From positions 3,472,001 through 3,536,000 of the forward strand of contig OZ345354.1 in assembly GCA_977006965.1 (NCBI GenBank): a DNA stretch of 64,000 bases. The letters run 5' to 3'. This document shows positions 10,201-19,159 of this stretch, piece by piece (position 1 is the stretch's first letter; every line of letters starts with the position of its first letter). Both the position numbers and the translations under genes were made by a program. The notes under the pieces are model-generated. The model was given only the letters and a program-made list of their open reading frames with translations, made no database searches and was not told the origin of the DNA. This DNA is from Phymatolithon calcareum (taxonomy: Eukaryota > Rhodophyta > Florideophyceae > Hapalidiales).

Positions 10201-12050
10201 AAGCTTGTAGATATTTTTTCAGAGATATGAGCTATTGTCTCCTTGTCAATAGGCTCACCTTGTGGTAAAACATTCGCCAGCTCATCAAAAGCGAGTGCCT
10301 GCGTGAATGCTTGTGTTCGTCCGGCTTCAAATAGCATCTGAAACAAGTTGCTACGCATGTGGGATCCAAGAATTTTGATCATCGTACAAGCACCCAGAAC
10401 TCCAATACGACGGTAACACATGTCGACGTGGGTAAGTTCTTTCCGAATCAGAATTTCAAGCATCGAGAGCTCGGACTGATTGCCTTCCTCTTCGAAAAAC
10501 TCGGCATCATCGTCTTCATCTTCATTCTCCGAGTCGCAAATCACGTTCTCGCTTTTTGTAGCTGCACCACGAGCTTTCGAGCCTGCGCTCGACTTGGATT
10601 TCGCAATCGCTGAACGACAAAGAAGTGCAAGTAACGCCCATATCTGCCTGAGCTGAGAATCGGAGAAAGTCTCCAAAAAGTCAAGCAGACCCTGAATGGA
10701 CGCAGTATGAGGGAGAAGACTTCGAGAGTCCTCACTTTCCCTCGCTATTTGCACGAGAGCATCGAGCGCGGCGTCAACCTCATTTGGTCTTCTAGATCCT
10801 GTGTGTTCCAGAAGGGAGCTTACGATGTTACGCCTGGCGTTCCCCAATGTGAATAACCGGAAAAGCAAGGCATAAAGGCCCACGCCTGTCTTTCGAGCAG
10901 AAGGTTCAGGAGCCTTAATGGTAATGGCGGCAAGGCAAATAAGTCGATCGTGCAGGTCAGCAAACGACTCAGCAAACGGAGCAAGAGCAGCATCTAAAAG
11001 AATAAATGAAAAAGCATTCGCCGAAGCCTTTTTCCGAAACAAAGTCTCTGCCGCTTTGCGATTTGCCGGGGAGTCCAAGAGCGCGAGAATAATCCAAATA
11101 TCCGCTGGTCTATGGTCTACAGCACGGTCAATTTTTCGCAGGGTTTTGATGGCATGATCCGCTATATTCTTGCTGATGCGAAAACCGGAGCGCAAAGCGT
11201 CTAAGCATAGACGACCGGGGCCCAGACCAAGCCCTGAGTGTGCAAGTGTAGACCGCATGGCACTTACGGTGGCATCAAAAAGCACAGGCGGCGCGGTGCG
11301 CATGAGGTACCGCAGACTCGCCGGGAGCATGTCACGATTGGCAGCGGATAGCGTGGCGAGCACTACCGCGTTGACATCTTGCACGGAATCGTCAGCGACC
11401 CCAAGAGCACCGAGCGCGTCCACGACGGACCCCATCATGGCCGGGTTCTCCTCCAGGATGCGCATGAGTTCTGTGACAGCAGTATCGCGCGTGCGGTCGT
11501 CAAGAATCTCGGGCAGGCTCTCGACAATGCTGCGCTGCATTTGCGGGGACACAATTTGCACGATGGAAAGTAGACTTTCGCACAAGGCTGGGGAGTCCGC
11601 GATGAAGTCAAGCCATTTAAGTTGGGAGAGCAAGAGAGGAGCAAGGGTGCCATTGTGATCAGCGTCCCCTCCAAACTCGGAGATTTTGTTGATGATACAG
11701 CGCGCAAGAGGTGGTTGGAGCGGTTCAACGCAGAGCAGTACGCGAACAAGCGAAGTGGCATTTAATTCATCAGCCACAAAATCGCCATGGAGCGGCTCAC
11801 ATGCTCGCTGCATACGCTGGACATCGTTCCAAATCGTTTCGATAGTGTCCACAAGCAATGAAGCCTTATTGGAGCCCACGATTTCAAGGCCAGATGACAC
11901 GGACTCAGAAAGAGCGTGAACCGGCTTTTCGACTGCATAGCCATCCGGAGATGCTCGAAGGCCTCCGCGCCAAAGCCGATTAGCAAGATCACCTTTTCCA
12001 AACTCGGCGCAGAAGAATGCATCAGGACCAGATTCATCATCGTCATCCAT
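7272..12050 (-). CDS. FANCD2: FANCD2 orthologue, Fanconi anaemia DNA-repair protein
   Basis: About 1592 residues from the ATG at 12050; the frame stays open to 12176 and could add 42 residues. The animal protein is about 1450 long. Recognition rests on the FANCD2-type alpha-solenoid and on conserved blocks: SIVESLPEILDD near residue 175, the IRKELTH...RRIGVLGACTM block near 535-557, and LHYLLCQLLQRI further on. The lysine of IRKE (residue 537 here) lies where the monoubiquitinated lysine (K561 in humans) sits. In the known pathway FANCD2 pairs with FANCI, is ubiquitinated by FANCL and clamps DNA at interstrand crosslinks. The C-terminus is long, alternately acidic and Lys/Arg-rich, with likely nuclear localisation signals (KRVKKRRKKK). 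The gene appears intronless. Confidence 0.88.
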   Translation of the reverse strand: MDDDDESGPDAFFCAEFGKGDLANRLWRGGLRASPDGYAVEKPVHALSESVSSGLEIVGSNKASLLVDTIETIWNDVQRMQRACEPLHGDFVADELNATSLVRVLLCVEPLQPPLARCIINKISEFGGDADHNGTLAPLLLSQLKWLDFIADSPALCESLLSIVQIVSPQMQRSIVESLPEILDDRTRDTAVTELMRILEENPAMMGSVVDALGALGVADDSVQDVNAVVLATLSAANRDMLPASLRYLMRTAPPVLFDATVSAMRSTLAHSGLGLGPGRLCLDALRSGFRISKNIADHAIKTLRKIDRAVDHRPADIWIILALLDSPANRKAAETLFRKKASANAFSFILLDAALAPFAESFADLHDRLICLAAITIKAPEPSARKTGVGLYALLFRLFTLGNARRNIVSSLLEHTGSRRPNEVDAALDALVQIARESEDSRSLLPHTASIQGLLDFLETFSDSQLRQIWALLALLCRSAIAKSKSSAGSKARGAATKSENVICDSENEDEDDDAEFFEEEGNQSELSMLEILIRKELTHVDMCYRRIGVLGACTMIKILGSHMRSNLFQMLFEAGRTQAFTQALAFDELANVLPQGEPIDKETIAHISEKISTSFEVTYLGDASLPEDDVEIDGMPASVLWANYDGPDVEVCIPVYRLIRKHSSTMKGPLDIIRPLAPGLRLLCVLTEMRDKGLLDEIDAVIGAPIRMPNITDASDFLRLEFPAKKLVLLSFFAAHGWVVELMNGFSGQSSPELRAKCLRRLENLIELEEMLSLCTARFPMWTAVLFDAYHNVESLQDHAVTTEKPGGRGRKSASASASEGQDGLANKSILWKGCARRLGPSALALLKVTSPITYTSTDFETEQVGDTIKTCKQTKELNAKSLHYLLCQLLQRIVQNIRQDVARGSGKSTPLSMLTLQVGSAPATRKASGVGGGHLIGSSSRSSGKENPLDTLLQLKSAILALPAQLSRSLRRSMGEGDVDGDGDDYVAMKLFKESAIMCLKCLAGTLCTSNMQDASRQELLFDILASLRFGGEPSVLPSEPMTDSDIHIAAKSAFGNLRAKLVEISNDATHLDDIGEGEDGEVDKLGLEGTAAFLAVLETVYAYCSDLDRKALGARLSDVAGSVLERCWGEATMKSKRTLKLLPGIIRIYVQCSAEPMELVMELRKRLTAFLDRQKELKKKTVESQEIAEMNEGSMCKNWGSLTVHSYHAYCTAVFEQYILLFKSFRPATLESSEEAFNALVTFLTGTMPLFDLARNNEKVLGPAMRAGRAFVEQFIKSSLPFLKEKFASYRRIVLRILKLQQKFTRLLQVFCAHSKGLRDAGLTSLVPPLRRSLELLLYRVKEMLQSHDETGAYTLGNLKHRDINGDVVGSQDQYRSESENEMSDSDVDENEDGDASPAAAASSPVKPSKNKGKKRGVLLGSAKAAPPQKKVKQSATKNTSFSTTVHKPRSKSSKSSSPSKGSRISKPSVRFDPFATLPESAADDDEVELDDEDEDIPLVHSFDVPGREDGEDDNALEIEEDEETPIKRVKKRRKKKADSARSVRAKSKAVRALIDDEALGESEEEDEDEVDGDERLSGFLVDSQADD

Positions 12051-12604
12051 GTCGCTTCGGCGCCAAGAACAAACAATAGCAGAAACTTGAGCAGAAAAGT
12101 AATTTGTTTGGCCAGCCTGCAGCTGGAACGAGAGTTCACAGGGTTCAACAACAATTGTTGTCCAATATTGATCCAATGAACCTTGGATGCATTGGTCATT
12201 TCGGCTTGAGACGATTTTGGGCCTGCTCCCGCCCTTTCTAAGCCAAAAATTTTAACCTAAAGCGCAACGCAATATTTTTTGAGGGCCAAATTGACGCAAG
12301 ATCTTGTTTTGGCAGGGGTTGCGTGAAAGAGCGAAATGTCGACGGCGGAGTACTTCATCGAAGCCCCAACAATTTTCTGTCAGCACCTCACAGAGGGGCT
12401 TTCTTGGTGGAATGAGCATCGATTTTTTCGATATTAATGAATGTCTGATCATCAACTAGATTTTGGCAATAACACAAAATATCAAGATTTCTGCTCCGGT
12501 ATCAACTACTGTAAATTCTTGAGAACCATAATTTTGCGCACCAATATCCGTCGTAAACAGGCAAAATCGTTGATTTTCAGATGGGTCTTCCGCGTTCTAC
12601 TATT

Positions 12605-12632
12605 CCAAATGACCACTGCAGTGGTCATTTGG
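12605..12632. repeat. Perfect 28-bp dyad, AAATGACCAC/GTGGTCATTT copy 1
   Basis: CC-AAATGACCAC-TGCA-GTGGTCATTT-GG is fully self-complementary with no loop. It is the best copy of a motif that recurs at 12670, 13621 and 13835. It could be a dimeric factor site or fused transposon termini. Confidence 0.9.
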
Positions 12633-12669
12633 ACTTTAGGGGCGAGTTTATGACAAGGTTACGTAACTC

Positions 12670-12693
12670 AAATGACCACCACAGTGGTCATTT
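12670..12693. repeat. AAATGACCAC dyad copy 2
   Basis: AAATGACCAC, four central bases, then GTGGTCATTT. Both 10-bp arms are intact; only the centre differs from copy 1. It lies 65 bp downstream of copy 1. Confidence 0.85.
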
Positions 12694-13101
12694 ACAACTA
12701 GTTGCTGGGAGATCGACAATCCTTGAACTTGCTATCACTGCTTGTTATACGACGTGCAAAAGTGAAGCCTGACTTCATGTAGGACCAGTACCGAAGCACG
12801 CAATGAAAAAGACACTAGTGGAAGAAAGATGTAATGTCATTTCGAAGATTTCGAGTGATTTTGTGGCGCTGTCTTAGCTCGAGCATATCATTTCATGTAG
12901 ATTGTATTTGCTTGAGGTCTAGAAGCTTCCACGCAAGAGAGCAATGGTGAGCTCAATGCCAGCCATGCATGATGGATGCTTCGTGCAGAGCAGTGGAATA
13001 CAATAGAAAAGCAGTAAAATAAAGTACTGAGAAATCCCGAGTTTTTGTCTGTACTCCGCACGATCGGCCCCGTTTGTTCCAGCCAAGGCAGTAATATCTC
13101 C

Positions 13102-13431
13102 ATGGCTGCTAGCTTTCAGCGTGGAGGGAGAAGTCGTGGAAGGGGATCGCGAGGAAGACAACGCACAACTCGTGATAGAGGAGGACGTTCTGGAGTGACT
13201 CGAGAAGGTGACTCATCGCATGGGTGGAAAATGCGCACCCCTGAGTCACATGGAATAATGCAAGAGGAGGAGTTTACTAATGGCTTTCTCTCGCATGCAG
13301 CAAAGCTCTTCTGCCTGTCTGCTATAGAGAAACTCAAAATTGAACTGCAAGCTCAACAGTTAACGTCAAGTCGCGTGGACCACGTCGTCCTCTTTTGTGG
13401 AGATTTGCTGCGGCACTGCATGAATGAATAG
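13102..13431 (+). CDS. Small RGG-rich protein
   Basis: 109 residues, starting at the ATG in a strong context (tctccATGGCT). Residues 7-35 are RG/RGG-rich (GGRSRGRGSRGRQR), typical of RNA-binding or phase-separating tails. The remainder is helical and acidic to mixed: EEEFTNGFLSHAAKLFCLSAIEKLKIELQAQQL, then RVDHVVLFCGDLLRHCMNE. No known domain was recognised. It lies between two pairs of AAATGACCAC dyads. It could be a first exon only. Confidence 0.45.
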   Translation: MAASFQRGGRSRGRGSRGRQRTTRDRGGRSGVTREGDSSHGWKMRTPESHGIMQEEEFTNGFLSHAAKLFCLSAIEKLKIELQAQQLTSSRVDHVVLFCGDLLRHCMNE

Positions 13432-13620
13432 ATTGCTCTACATTCTACTGAAGCGGCACCCATTCGAATGCGTGTCCTCTATCACTACTTAGGCATTCTT
13501 AGAGGACATCCGTATTAGACCGTTCACGAACCAGTCCGAACGTTTTAGGTGGTGTTGGCGCCCGAAAAATGACCGTTCATAAACCATGTTTTTTCATAAT
13601 TGTGGTTACTATGTTCCTTT

Positions 13621-13646
13621 CAAATGACCACTGTAGTAATCATTTG
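13621..13646. repeat. AAATGACCAC dyad copy 3, degenerate
   Basis: The left arm CAAATGACCACT is intact; the right arm AGTAATCATTTG carries one substitution. It lies in the otherwise empty stretch 13432-13940. Confidence 0.7.
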
Positions 13647-13834
13647 AAGTTTTGCGTCAAAACGGACAACTAAAGTAGGCTCAGATGCTCGGCAATGCCT
13701 GGTCTCTAGTACAAGATTGGCGCCCTTGTTAGCTAAACGGACTTTGCGAGCGGATAAAACAAGTCAAAGGCTACCATCCCTGTTCATTTCATGCTAAACA
13801 ATGAATTTTGGACGAATTTGCCACACAAAATAGA

Positions 13835-13860
13835 AAATGACCACTACAGTAGTCATTTTT
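13835..13860. repeat. AAATGACCAC dyad copy 4
   Basis: AAAATGACCACT and AGTAGTCATTTT face each other with a TACA-like centre; one mismatch in the right arm. It lies about 80 bp upstream of the next gene. Confidence 0.8.
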
Positions 13861-13940
13861 TCCAATAGTAGGGATATCTCGATAAAGTTATGGAATTAGG
13901 TTGATGCTCATGTCTTCTCTTCTGTGCAGTCACATTCAGC

Positions 13941-15434
13941 GTGTCCGATCAGATCTCAGTGCCCACAATGCCGAAGATAATGAAACGGATCAAGGAGGTT
14001 TACTCGCTTGGGAAAGCTTTCTGGGACACGCCCGAGAACGAGGGCTCCGGGACCCCAGGTCTTCTCGTCCGGACGCGCTGGGGAGCGTCCAAGCCGGTCT
14101 TACGCAGAATGTTCCAGTCAATGACCCCGAGCATATATGTACACGCAAACGTTGCGGAGATCGTGACGTACATCCAGGCGTGCATATCGGGCCGGGTCAC
14201 GTCCCGTCTGACCGAGGAGGATGTACGGTCTGGCGACTTGACGCAGCTGTACTGTCTAAGCTACAAGCACGAAGACGAGGGCCGCGGCGACAAAACCAAG
14301 CGGATAAACACTGAACGCCTGACGCGCGCGGTGGAGGCCGCGTGCGAACATGCGGTGCAAGGTGGTAACAATTGGTTCTCCATGTGGATCGACTCCCTGC
14401 TGCAGGAGTGTCATAAGGACCCGCTGGCCGAGTGGGGAGACCGCGGACTTCCTCCGTACGCCTTGTGTTATGTCATCGCTGTGGAGGGGCCCGAAGGCTT
14501 CGAAGCCGAATGTCGGCGTGCTTGGCTCATGTGCGAGCACCAGCTCGCGGACTCCGCAAGGGGGCTGCTTCTGCCCACTGCTGACATGAAGCCCCCGTGG
14601 GCCACCCAACGCGCCGAGCAGCGTCGCGGCAACAAGTTTGTCAAGATACAGGGTGGTAACTGTGATCCGCGGCTAGCACTGCGCACCCTGGCCTCGCTGC
14701 TGTGCTCAGGACTGCTCGTTGGAGCCGAAGTGTCGCACGCGAAGGATATTGAAGATATGATGAAGTGGGCGGCGCTGGTCATGTTGTCAAAGTGGCGCTT
14801 CTTTACGGACCTTGCCTTCCTGTCGCAGCCTATGGCGACACCAATTCCCGACCAACACAAGCGCGCCGCGAACTTGCTTCGTAATTCATCCACGATTATC
14901 GCCCAGAACTCGCTCTCAAAAACAACATCGCAGTGGAATATTATTTATAACCAGCCCTTCTGTTTTCCGGTGTGTAACGGCGCACGCGCCTGGTCAACGG
15001 GTCGCGAACTGGTCCATGCGCTGCTCACCTCTCCTGACCTGACCGAAGCTGACGGCCTCAATCAGGAGCTTCTTGAATATGTGGATGAGCACGTAACTAT
15101 ATTGCAGACAAAGTTCGCAAATTCACATGCCGTGAGAGGCCTTGTCATTTTTAACCATGACTGCTTGGAGGGTTTTCCTATTGTCATGGACGTTCAGCTT
15201 ACACAACTGCCAAATGGCAGGTTCCAAGCCAGTGCTTACCGCGTGCTTCATGCTGTGACCGTGCGAACTATGTTCCACAATCCCGATTTAATCATGCAAA
15301 GGATGTGTTCTGAAAAGATCATGCATAATCTTATTTCAGAACTTAATCAGTGGTACTACGCACTTCTTAACCTTGTAGCGACTTCATTCTCATTGACGGA
15401 ATGTTCAACGTGGGATGTAAATCCTGGTTTGTGA
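13941..15434 (+). CDS. Possible HET-like domain protein
   Basis: 497 residues from the first ATG; a second in-frame ATG at 13968 is also plausible. It is not firmly recognised. Residues 90-205 follow the order of blocks in heterokaryon-incompatibility (HET) domains: LYCLSYKHED (like YxALSYxWG), LTRAVEAACEHA, a MWIDSLLQE block (like W-[IV]-D-[SA]-x-C-I-x-Q), PPYALCYVIAV, and RRAWLMCEHQLA (like RxWTxQExxL). HET domains in fungi and some algae act in recognition or cell-death responses; that role here is inference. The conserved cysteine of the WID block is absent. The first two thirds are GC-rich and the last 100 codons much more AT-rich. No transmembrane segment is obvious. The stop lies inside a hairpin. 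Confidence 0.6.
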   Translation: MSDQISVPTMPKIMKRIKEVYSLGKAFWDTPENEGSGTPGLLVRTRWGASKPVLRRMFQSMTPSIYVHANVAEIVTYIQACISGRVTSRLTEEDVRSGDLTQLYCLSYKHEDEGRGDKTKRINTERLTRAVEAACEHAVQGGNNWFSMWIDSLLQECHKDPLAEWGDRGLPPYALCYVIAVEGPEGFEAECRRAWLMCEHQLADSARGLLLPTADMKPPWATQRAEQRRGNKFVKIQGGNCDPRLALRTLASLLCSGLLVGAEVSHAKDIEDMMKWAALVMLSKWRFFTDLAFLSQPMATPIPDQHKRAANLLRNSSTIIAQNSLSKTTSQWNIIYNQPFCFPVCNGARAWSTGRELVHALLTSPDLTEADGLNQELLEYVDEHVTILQTKFANSHAVRGLVIFNHDCLEGFPIVMDVQLTQLPNGRFQASAYRVLHAVTVRTMFHNPDLIMQRMCSEKIMHNLISELNQWYYALLNLVATSFSLTECSTWDVNPGL

Positions 15435-15467
15435 CATTGAAGTCAATGCGACAAACCAGGATTGACA
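15416..15467 (+). terminator. Hairpin overlapping the stop codon of the HET-like gene
   Basis: AATCCTGGTTTGT (15420-15432) is exactly complementary to 15451-15463, and the pairing extends outward to 17 bp with one mismatch; the loop is 18 nt. The stem includes the last codons (NPGL). In a eukaryote this is not an intrinsic terminator; it may shape the mRNA 3' end or mark a small foldback insertion that supplied the stop. Confidence 0.5.
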
Positions 15468-15599
15468 TTTTTAAATGTCTTGCAAACTTTAGACAGTGCA
15501 ACTTTTGTTTCTAAAAACTATAAAAAATTATTATAAATAATCTTTATAGGGGGTTGCAGGAAAAATCGAAAGTACGAATTTATCACTAAATTTTCAAAG

Positions 15600-16511
15600 T
15601 CACACTATTTCAATACCAGCCTGATGGTTGTCCAGAGTATAATCTTCTGCAAACGGCCGGAGGTCCACGTATAGAATACGGGCGTCGTTCTCACGGAACC
15701 CAAGAAAGCTAATCGCATGAATATGGGTCTCGACTGGAAAGGGTAGAGGAAATCGAGCTGTCGACTCAATGGAATCAGTCGCACGCTCGCGCAGACCGCG
15801 CAGCGCTTGTTCAAATGCAAGGTACTTTGGGTGGTGCGCAGTAAAATTGTGGCCCGTGTTTGACGACAAAGAGGTCAACCACTTGCGGTGCAGTATGCTC
15901 ATATCCAGAAGAGGAGTAGGCCAGATAGCGGAGAGCTCAAGCACTTCGCCAGCATTCTCCACCTTGACGCGCCATTCGCCTTCACCCACACCTGCAGGCA
16001 AGAGGATTGCCAGTGATATCATTTTTGTTTTGGTGTCTGGCTGCTCCCACTCTGATATAAGGTGAAGCGGCTTGAACGAGTGGGGGCCCATCAGAAATGC
16101 CAACCCACTTCCACGGTCGTCCTTATCATCCTCATCCTCTGTTAGAGCATCATCTTCGGGCACCTTGCGTTTCTTTCGAGGTGTGGAGCGCTCGCCAACA
16201 TTGCACTTTGTGTCCAGCGCATCAAGATCATCTTCAGTCCCGTCTTTGAGGCTGTTAGCTTCTATTACATAGAAAAGGGCCAAAAGTGTGAAGTAGCCAA
16301 CTGTCATTCCTCTGATAGTCCCGCTTGATAACATTAAAGCGCGTTCGAAACGGGTCCAGCTGATGGTTCTTGTAGAATGTCGGGGAGACTCGTACACAGA
16401 CTGGGGCTTACTCATACAATTTATTTCTCCTCGATCGAACATGGCTCGGAGAAGCTTGACAGCTTCGCAATTCTTGGTCATCTTCTGATGACGATGAGGC
16501 TCTTGCACCAT
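15600..16511 (-). CDS. Harbinger partner protein with NLS, family unnamed
   Basis: 303 residues. Residues 111-117 (PRKKRKV) nearly equal the SV40 nuclear localisation signal, followed by an acidic stretch (DDALTEDEDDKDD). The C-terminal half (about 140-303) looks like one folded beta-rich domain: ISLAILLPAGVGEGEWRVKVEN, VLELSAIWPTPLLD, a HHPKYLAFEQALRGLR helix, then FPLPFPVETHIHAISFLG and RILYVDLRPF. This resembles a group of uncharacterised algal and protist proteins and may be HSP20/CS-like, but no catalytic motif is seen. In known Harbingers the second protein is a Myb/SANT factor that carries the transposase to the nucleus and ends; no Myb repeat is visible here. Its place just inside the left terminal repeat supports a transposition role. 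Confidence 0.65.
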   Translation of the reverse strand: MVQEPHRHQKMTKNCEAVKLLRAMFDRGEINCMSKPQSVYESPRHSTRTISWTRFERALMLSSGTIRGMTVGYFTLLALFYVIEANSLKDGTEDDLDALDTKCNVGERSTPRKKRKVPEDDALTEDEDDKDDRGSGLAFLMGPHSFKPLHLISEWEQPDTKTKMISLAILLPAGVGEGEWRVKVENAGEVLELSAIWPTPLLDMSILHRKWLTSLSSNTGHNFTAHHPKYLAFEQALRGLRERATDSIESTARFPLPFPVETHIHAISFLGFRENDARILYVDLRPFAEDYTLDNHQAGIEIV

Positions 16512-17606
16512 ATTGGCAGAAGTCGAAAAGGTAGTTCGAACTGGTGCGTGCAGAATACCGATACTGTCGTCGAGATTGCGCCCATTTATACAGTGTTAAC
16601 GTATTGCTATAATTACTTAATCCTTTAAGTTAGACTTTTTAAACATCAAAGCTACCCATAATTTGAGAGACTTTACATGTAGTCGTAGAAACTATATTCA
16701 TAAAATGCGCGGCATTCAAGTTGAAATCTCCAATATATTGGAACAGTAATCGAAGTGCAATCATGTGACGTGTCACGCGGCTCTATCATAATCATACTAC
16801 TGTAGCGTTTGAAGCGAAGGTGAATTCTTTAAAGATGCAGGGCGCTATTTACAGTGCTGCACTAATCCCGCTGCTATTGCGCTCCTTTCTTCCAGAGCAC
16901 GATAATTCTAGAACGATAGAAGTATTGTACTTGCTTATTTCGAGGTACCTACCTAATGTTCGAATGTTCGAATCTTCAAAATTTCTAGTGGCGAATTTTT
17001 GATCCCACGAGGGTACTGTCCACCTATGCTTGCGAAACAGGAAAGCTGATCGCAAGGAGTAGCTCTGTCGATAGGCTGGTAAATTGTACACGTCTTCATT
17101 TTCCTTTAATCGTAGCGCAAAGTTGCCGAATGTTCGGCAAATTACCAAATTTTGCCTCATTGAGTGGCCGAATTTACATGCATTTGAAGGTTGCTCCGTA
17201 AAGTTCTTTGTTTATTCTCACTATAAAAAGCGCACTTTGTAAGGATTCGCTACCTCCCCTGGTAAATTATGCTTCAACATTACACTATCACAAAAAGCGT
17301 GACGCAAATCGCAGGACTGTGCCAGCCTTGCAAATATTCACATATATATAACTGCTTTTGTTAGAAAGCTTTTATTCAAATTATTTCGATTTATGAAATA
17401 ACGAGCTTGAAAAAGAACGCCTCAGTTTCTCTACTTTACGTGGCTAATAAGCTAGTTGGCATGCAAATGGCAAACTGGACAGTTTTCCACGAGCCATTAC
17501 GGTTTTTCTATCGACAGCAAACTTTATCATACACTCACGGCATGGTTCCTAAAGGTATAAAGCTGTACTAGCATGCTGCTGTCAAGTACTCAAGTTCAGC
17601 ATCAGG

Positions 17607-18514
17607 ATGCTTGTACCTGCCACAATACCTCCATCTGCATTTCTATCTCAGGGACTTGAAATATTGAACAGATGCGAGGGGTTAGCCGTCCGGACTCCGA
17701 GCCGACGTTTCAGGTCGTTATTTGGTGTCAGTCCACTCGTATGTTCCCGTGCGTGGAACATGATTGGCATTTCTCTACCACCAAAAGCAAAGCCACGACA
17801 CTTGTTATGGGCATTAATTTATTTAAAAATTTACGCGAATGAGACTGCCAACAGTGCACTTTCTCATGCGATGAAAAAACATTTCGGCTGTGGTCATGGC
17901 GCTTTGTTTATTTGCTCTCTGAATTAAAAATCGTAAGTTGCTCATGCCGCTGGGACAAAATCGCACGGCGTACTAACTGCTCACAGATTAAACGGGAGCG
18001 ACGCTTTGTGCGCCGTTCTGGTCGACGCTTTAATGCGTCTGTTGATGGCACAGATTTCAAAATTCGTGAACCCAAGCCGTTCAACCCAAAGTGGTATTCT
18101 CATAAATTTAAAGGGCCTGGGCTCCGATACGAAGTTGGAATAGCTCTGTCCACTGGATGGACAAACGGGCCCGTTCCCTGTGGGTCATATTCTGACCTTA
18201 AAATTTTTCAACGCAATCTTAAGCAAGAACTTCAGGATCACGAAACTCTGATTGCTGACGGAACTTATAGGGATTCTAGCTGCGAGAAGTATGAGCGTAC
18301 AGAAGACAAATTACCGCCATTTTTCCACTCCAAAGTAAGAGCTCGCCACGAGACGTGCAACAGGCATTTTAAGGAGTTTGGCGTCTTAGGACAACGATTT
18401 CGTAACAACCTCGGCAAACATGCCAAGTGCTTTCGGGCGGTAGCTACTTTAACTCAACTCATGATAGAAAATGGGCACCCGTTGTTTTCAATTTCTCAGA
18501 AAAATTCAACGTAA
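17607..18514 (+). pseudogene. Harbinger DDE transposase/nuclease with one -1 frame change
   Basis: Two frames join into a full transposase. The first (17607 to about 17879) has the usual N-terminal block: FRSLFGVSPLVCSRAWN and KPRHLLWALIYLKIYANE. The second continues with TFRLWSWRFVYLLSEL, which is canonical for the family but is -1 relative to the first frame. The switch point is the six-A run at 17874-17879. The catalytic acids are present: Asp in VDGTDFKI, Asp in PCGSYSDLKIF, and Glu in RARHETCNRHFKEFG. The protein therefore looks intact apart from one missing base or a recoding event. The stop lies about 30 bp inside the right terminal repeat. Confidence 0.75.
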
Positions 18515-19159
18515 ATTCGAGAATTTCGAATTTTCCCGCAACCCCTAGTAAAAATAATTTATATGTATTACATATATATATTTAACACACGTTCTGGGAA
18601 AGAACCGGCACCTAAATCGCGATATTTGGGAACTTTCAAAAATCTCTTTTGGCCAGTTTTTTGACATGGGAAACAGCGTTCGTCGGGAATTGTAAAGCTG
18701 ATAGCAAACAGAACGAAAAGCACTTCAGCATATTGAAGGAGGAAACACACGCGGATATATCGCCCTGTGAAAATTGGCTTTTCTCGCGCATGTGTCAGGA
18801 GAGAAATATTCAAAAATAAAGAAACAAGTCGGCAAGGCTTGTGCACACGGCACGCGCAGTAATTGTTGCCAAATGAAACAGATAGCGTCCTGAAGCTTAT
18901 ACTGCACTAAGCAATTAGCACGTTAAATAATGGTCAAGTCTCATCCGTCCGCAATACCGTGATTGCAACATCCCGCTGTCTAGACCGTACCCGATATGGA
19001 GTATATCGGGTTTCAACTCTTGCGCTGATAGCAGAACCGGCAATTAGAATACTTCGTTTCTATTTTCTTCGCCAGTCAGAGAGACATCATTACAAAACCG
19101 TCCAGTCATTTGGCTTCCTAGTGCCTCGTTTATCAAATATGGGATTCTCCTCAAATTGA

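Larger units (their letters stand above)
12051..13101. other. Divergent intergenic region between FANCD2 and the RGG gene
   Basis: AT-rich, with no supported gene. Both flanking genes read outward from it, so it should hold both promoters. Its notable content is the pair of AAATGACCAC dyads at 12605 and 12670. Confidence 0.5.
15549..18545. mobile_element. PIF/Harbinger-type DNA transposon, 3.0 kb
   Basis: Left end GGGGGTTGCAGGAAAAATCG at 15549. The right end read inward from 18545 is GGGGTTGCGGGAAAATTCG, so the terminal repeats match over about 25 bp with a few differences. TA dinucleotides flank both sides (15547-15548, 18546-18547); a 3-bp Harbinger-type duplication could not be established. 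Two genes are read outward from the centre, each with its stop within about 60 bp of an end: a nuclear accessory protein (15600-16511, minus) and a DDE transposase (17607-18514, plus). This two-gene layout is characteristic of PIF/Harbinger. The 1.1 kb between the genes (16512-17606) is AT-rich and non-coding and should carry both promoters. Confidence 0.75.

Noticed and set aside
15549-18545. TWA 3-bp target duplication for the Harbinger element
   Set aside because: Left TTA and right TAA are not a direct repeat; only a TA dinucleotide is shared, which is too short to claim.
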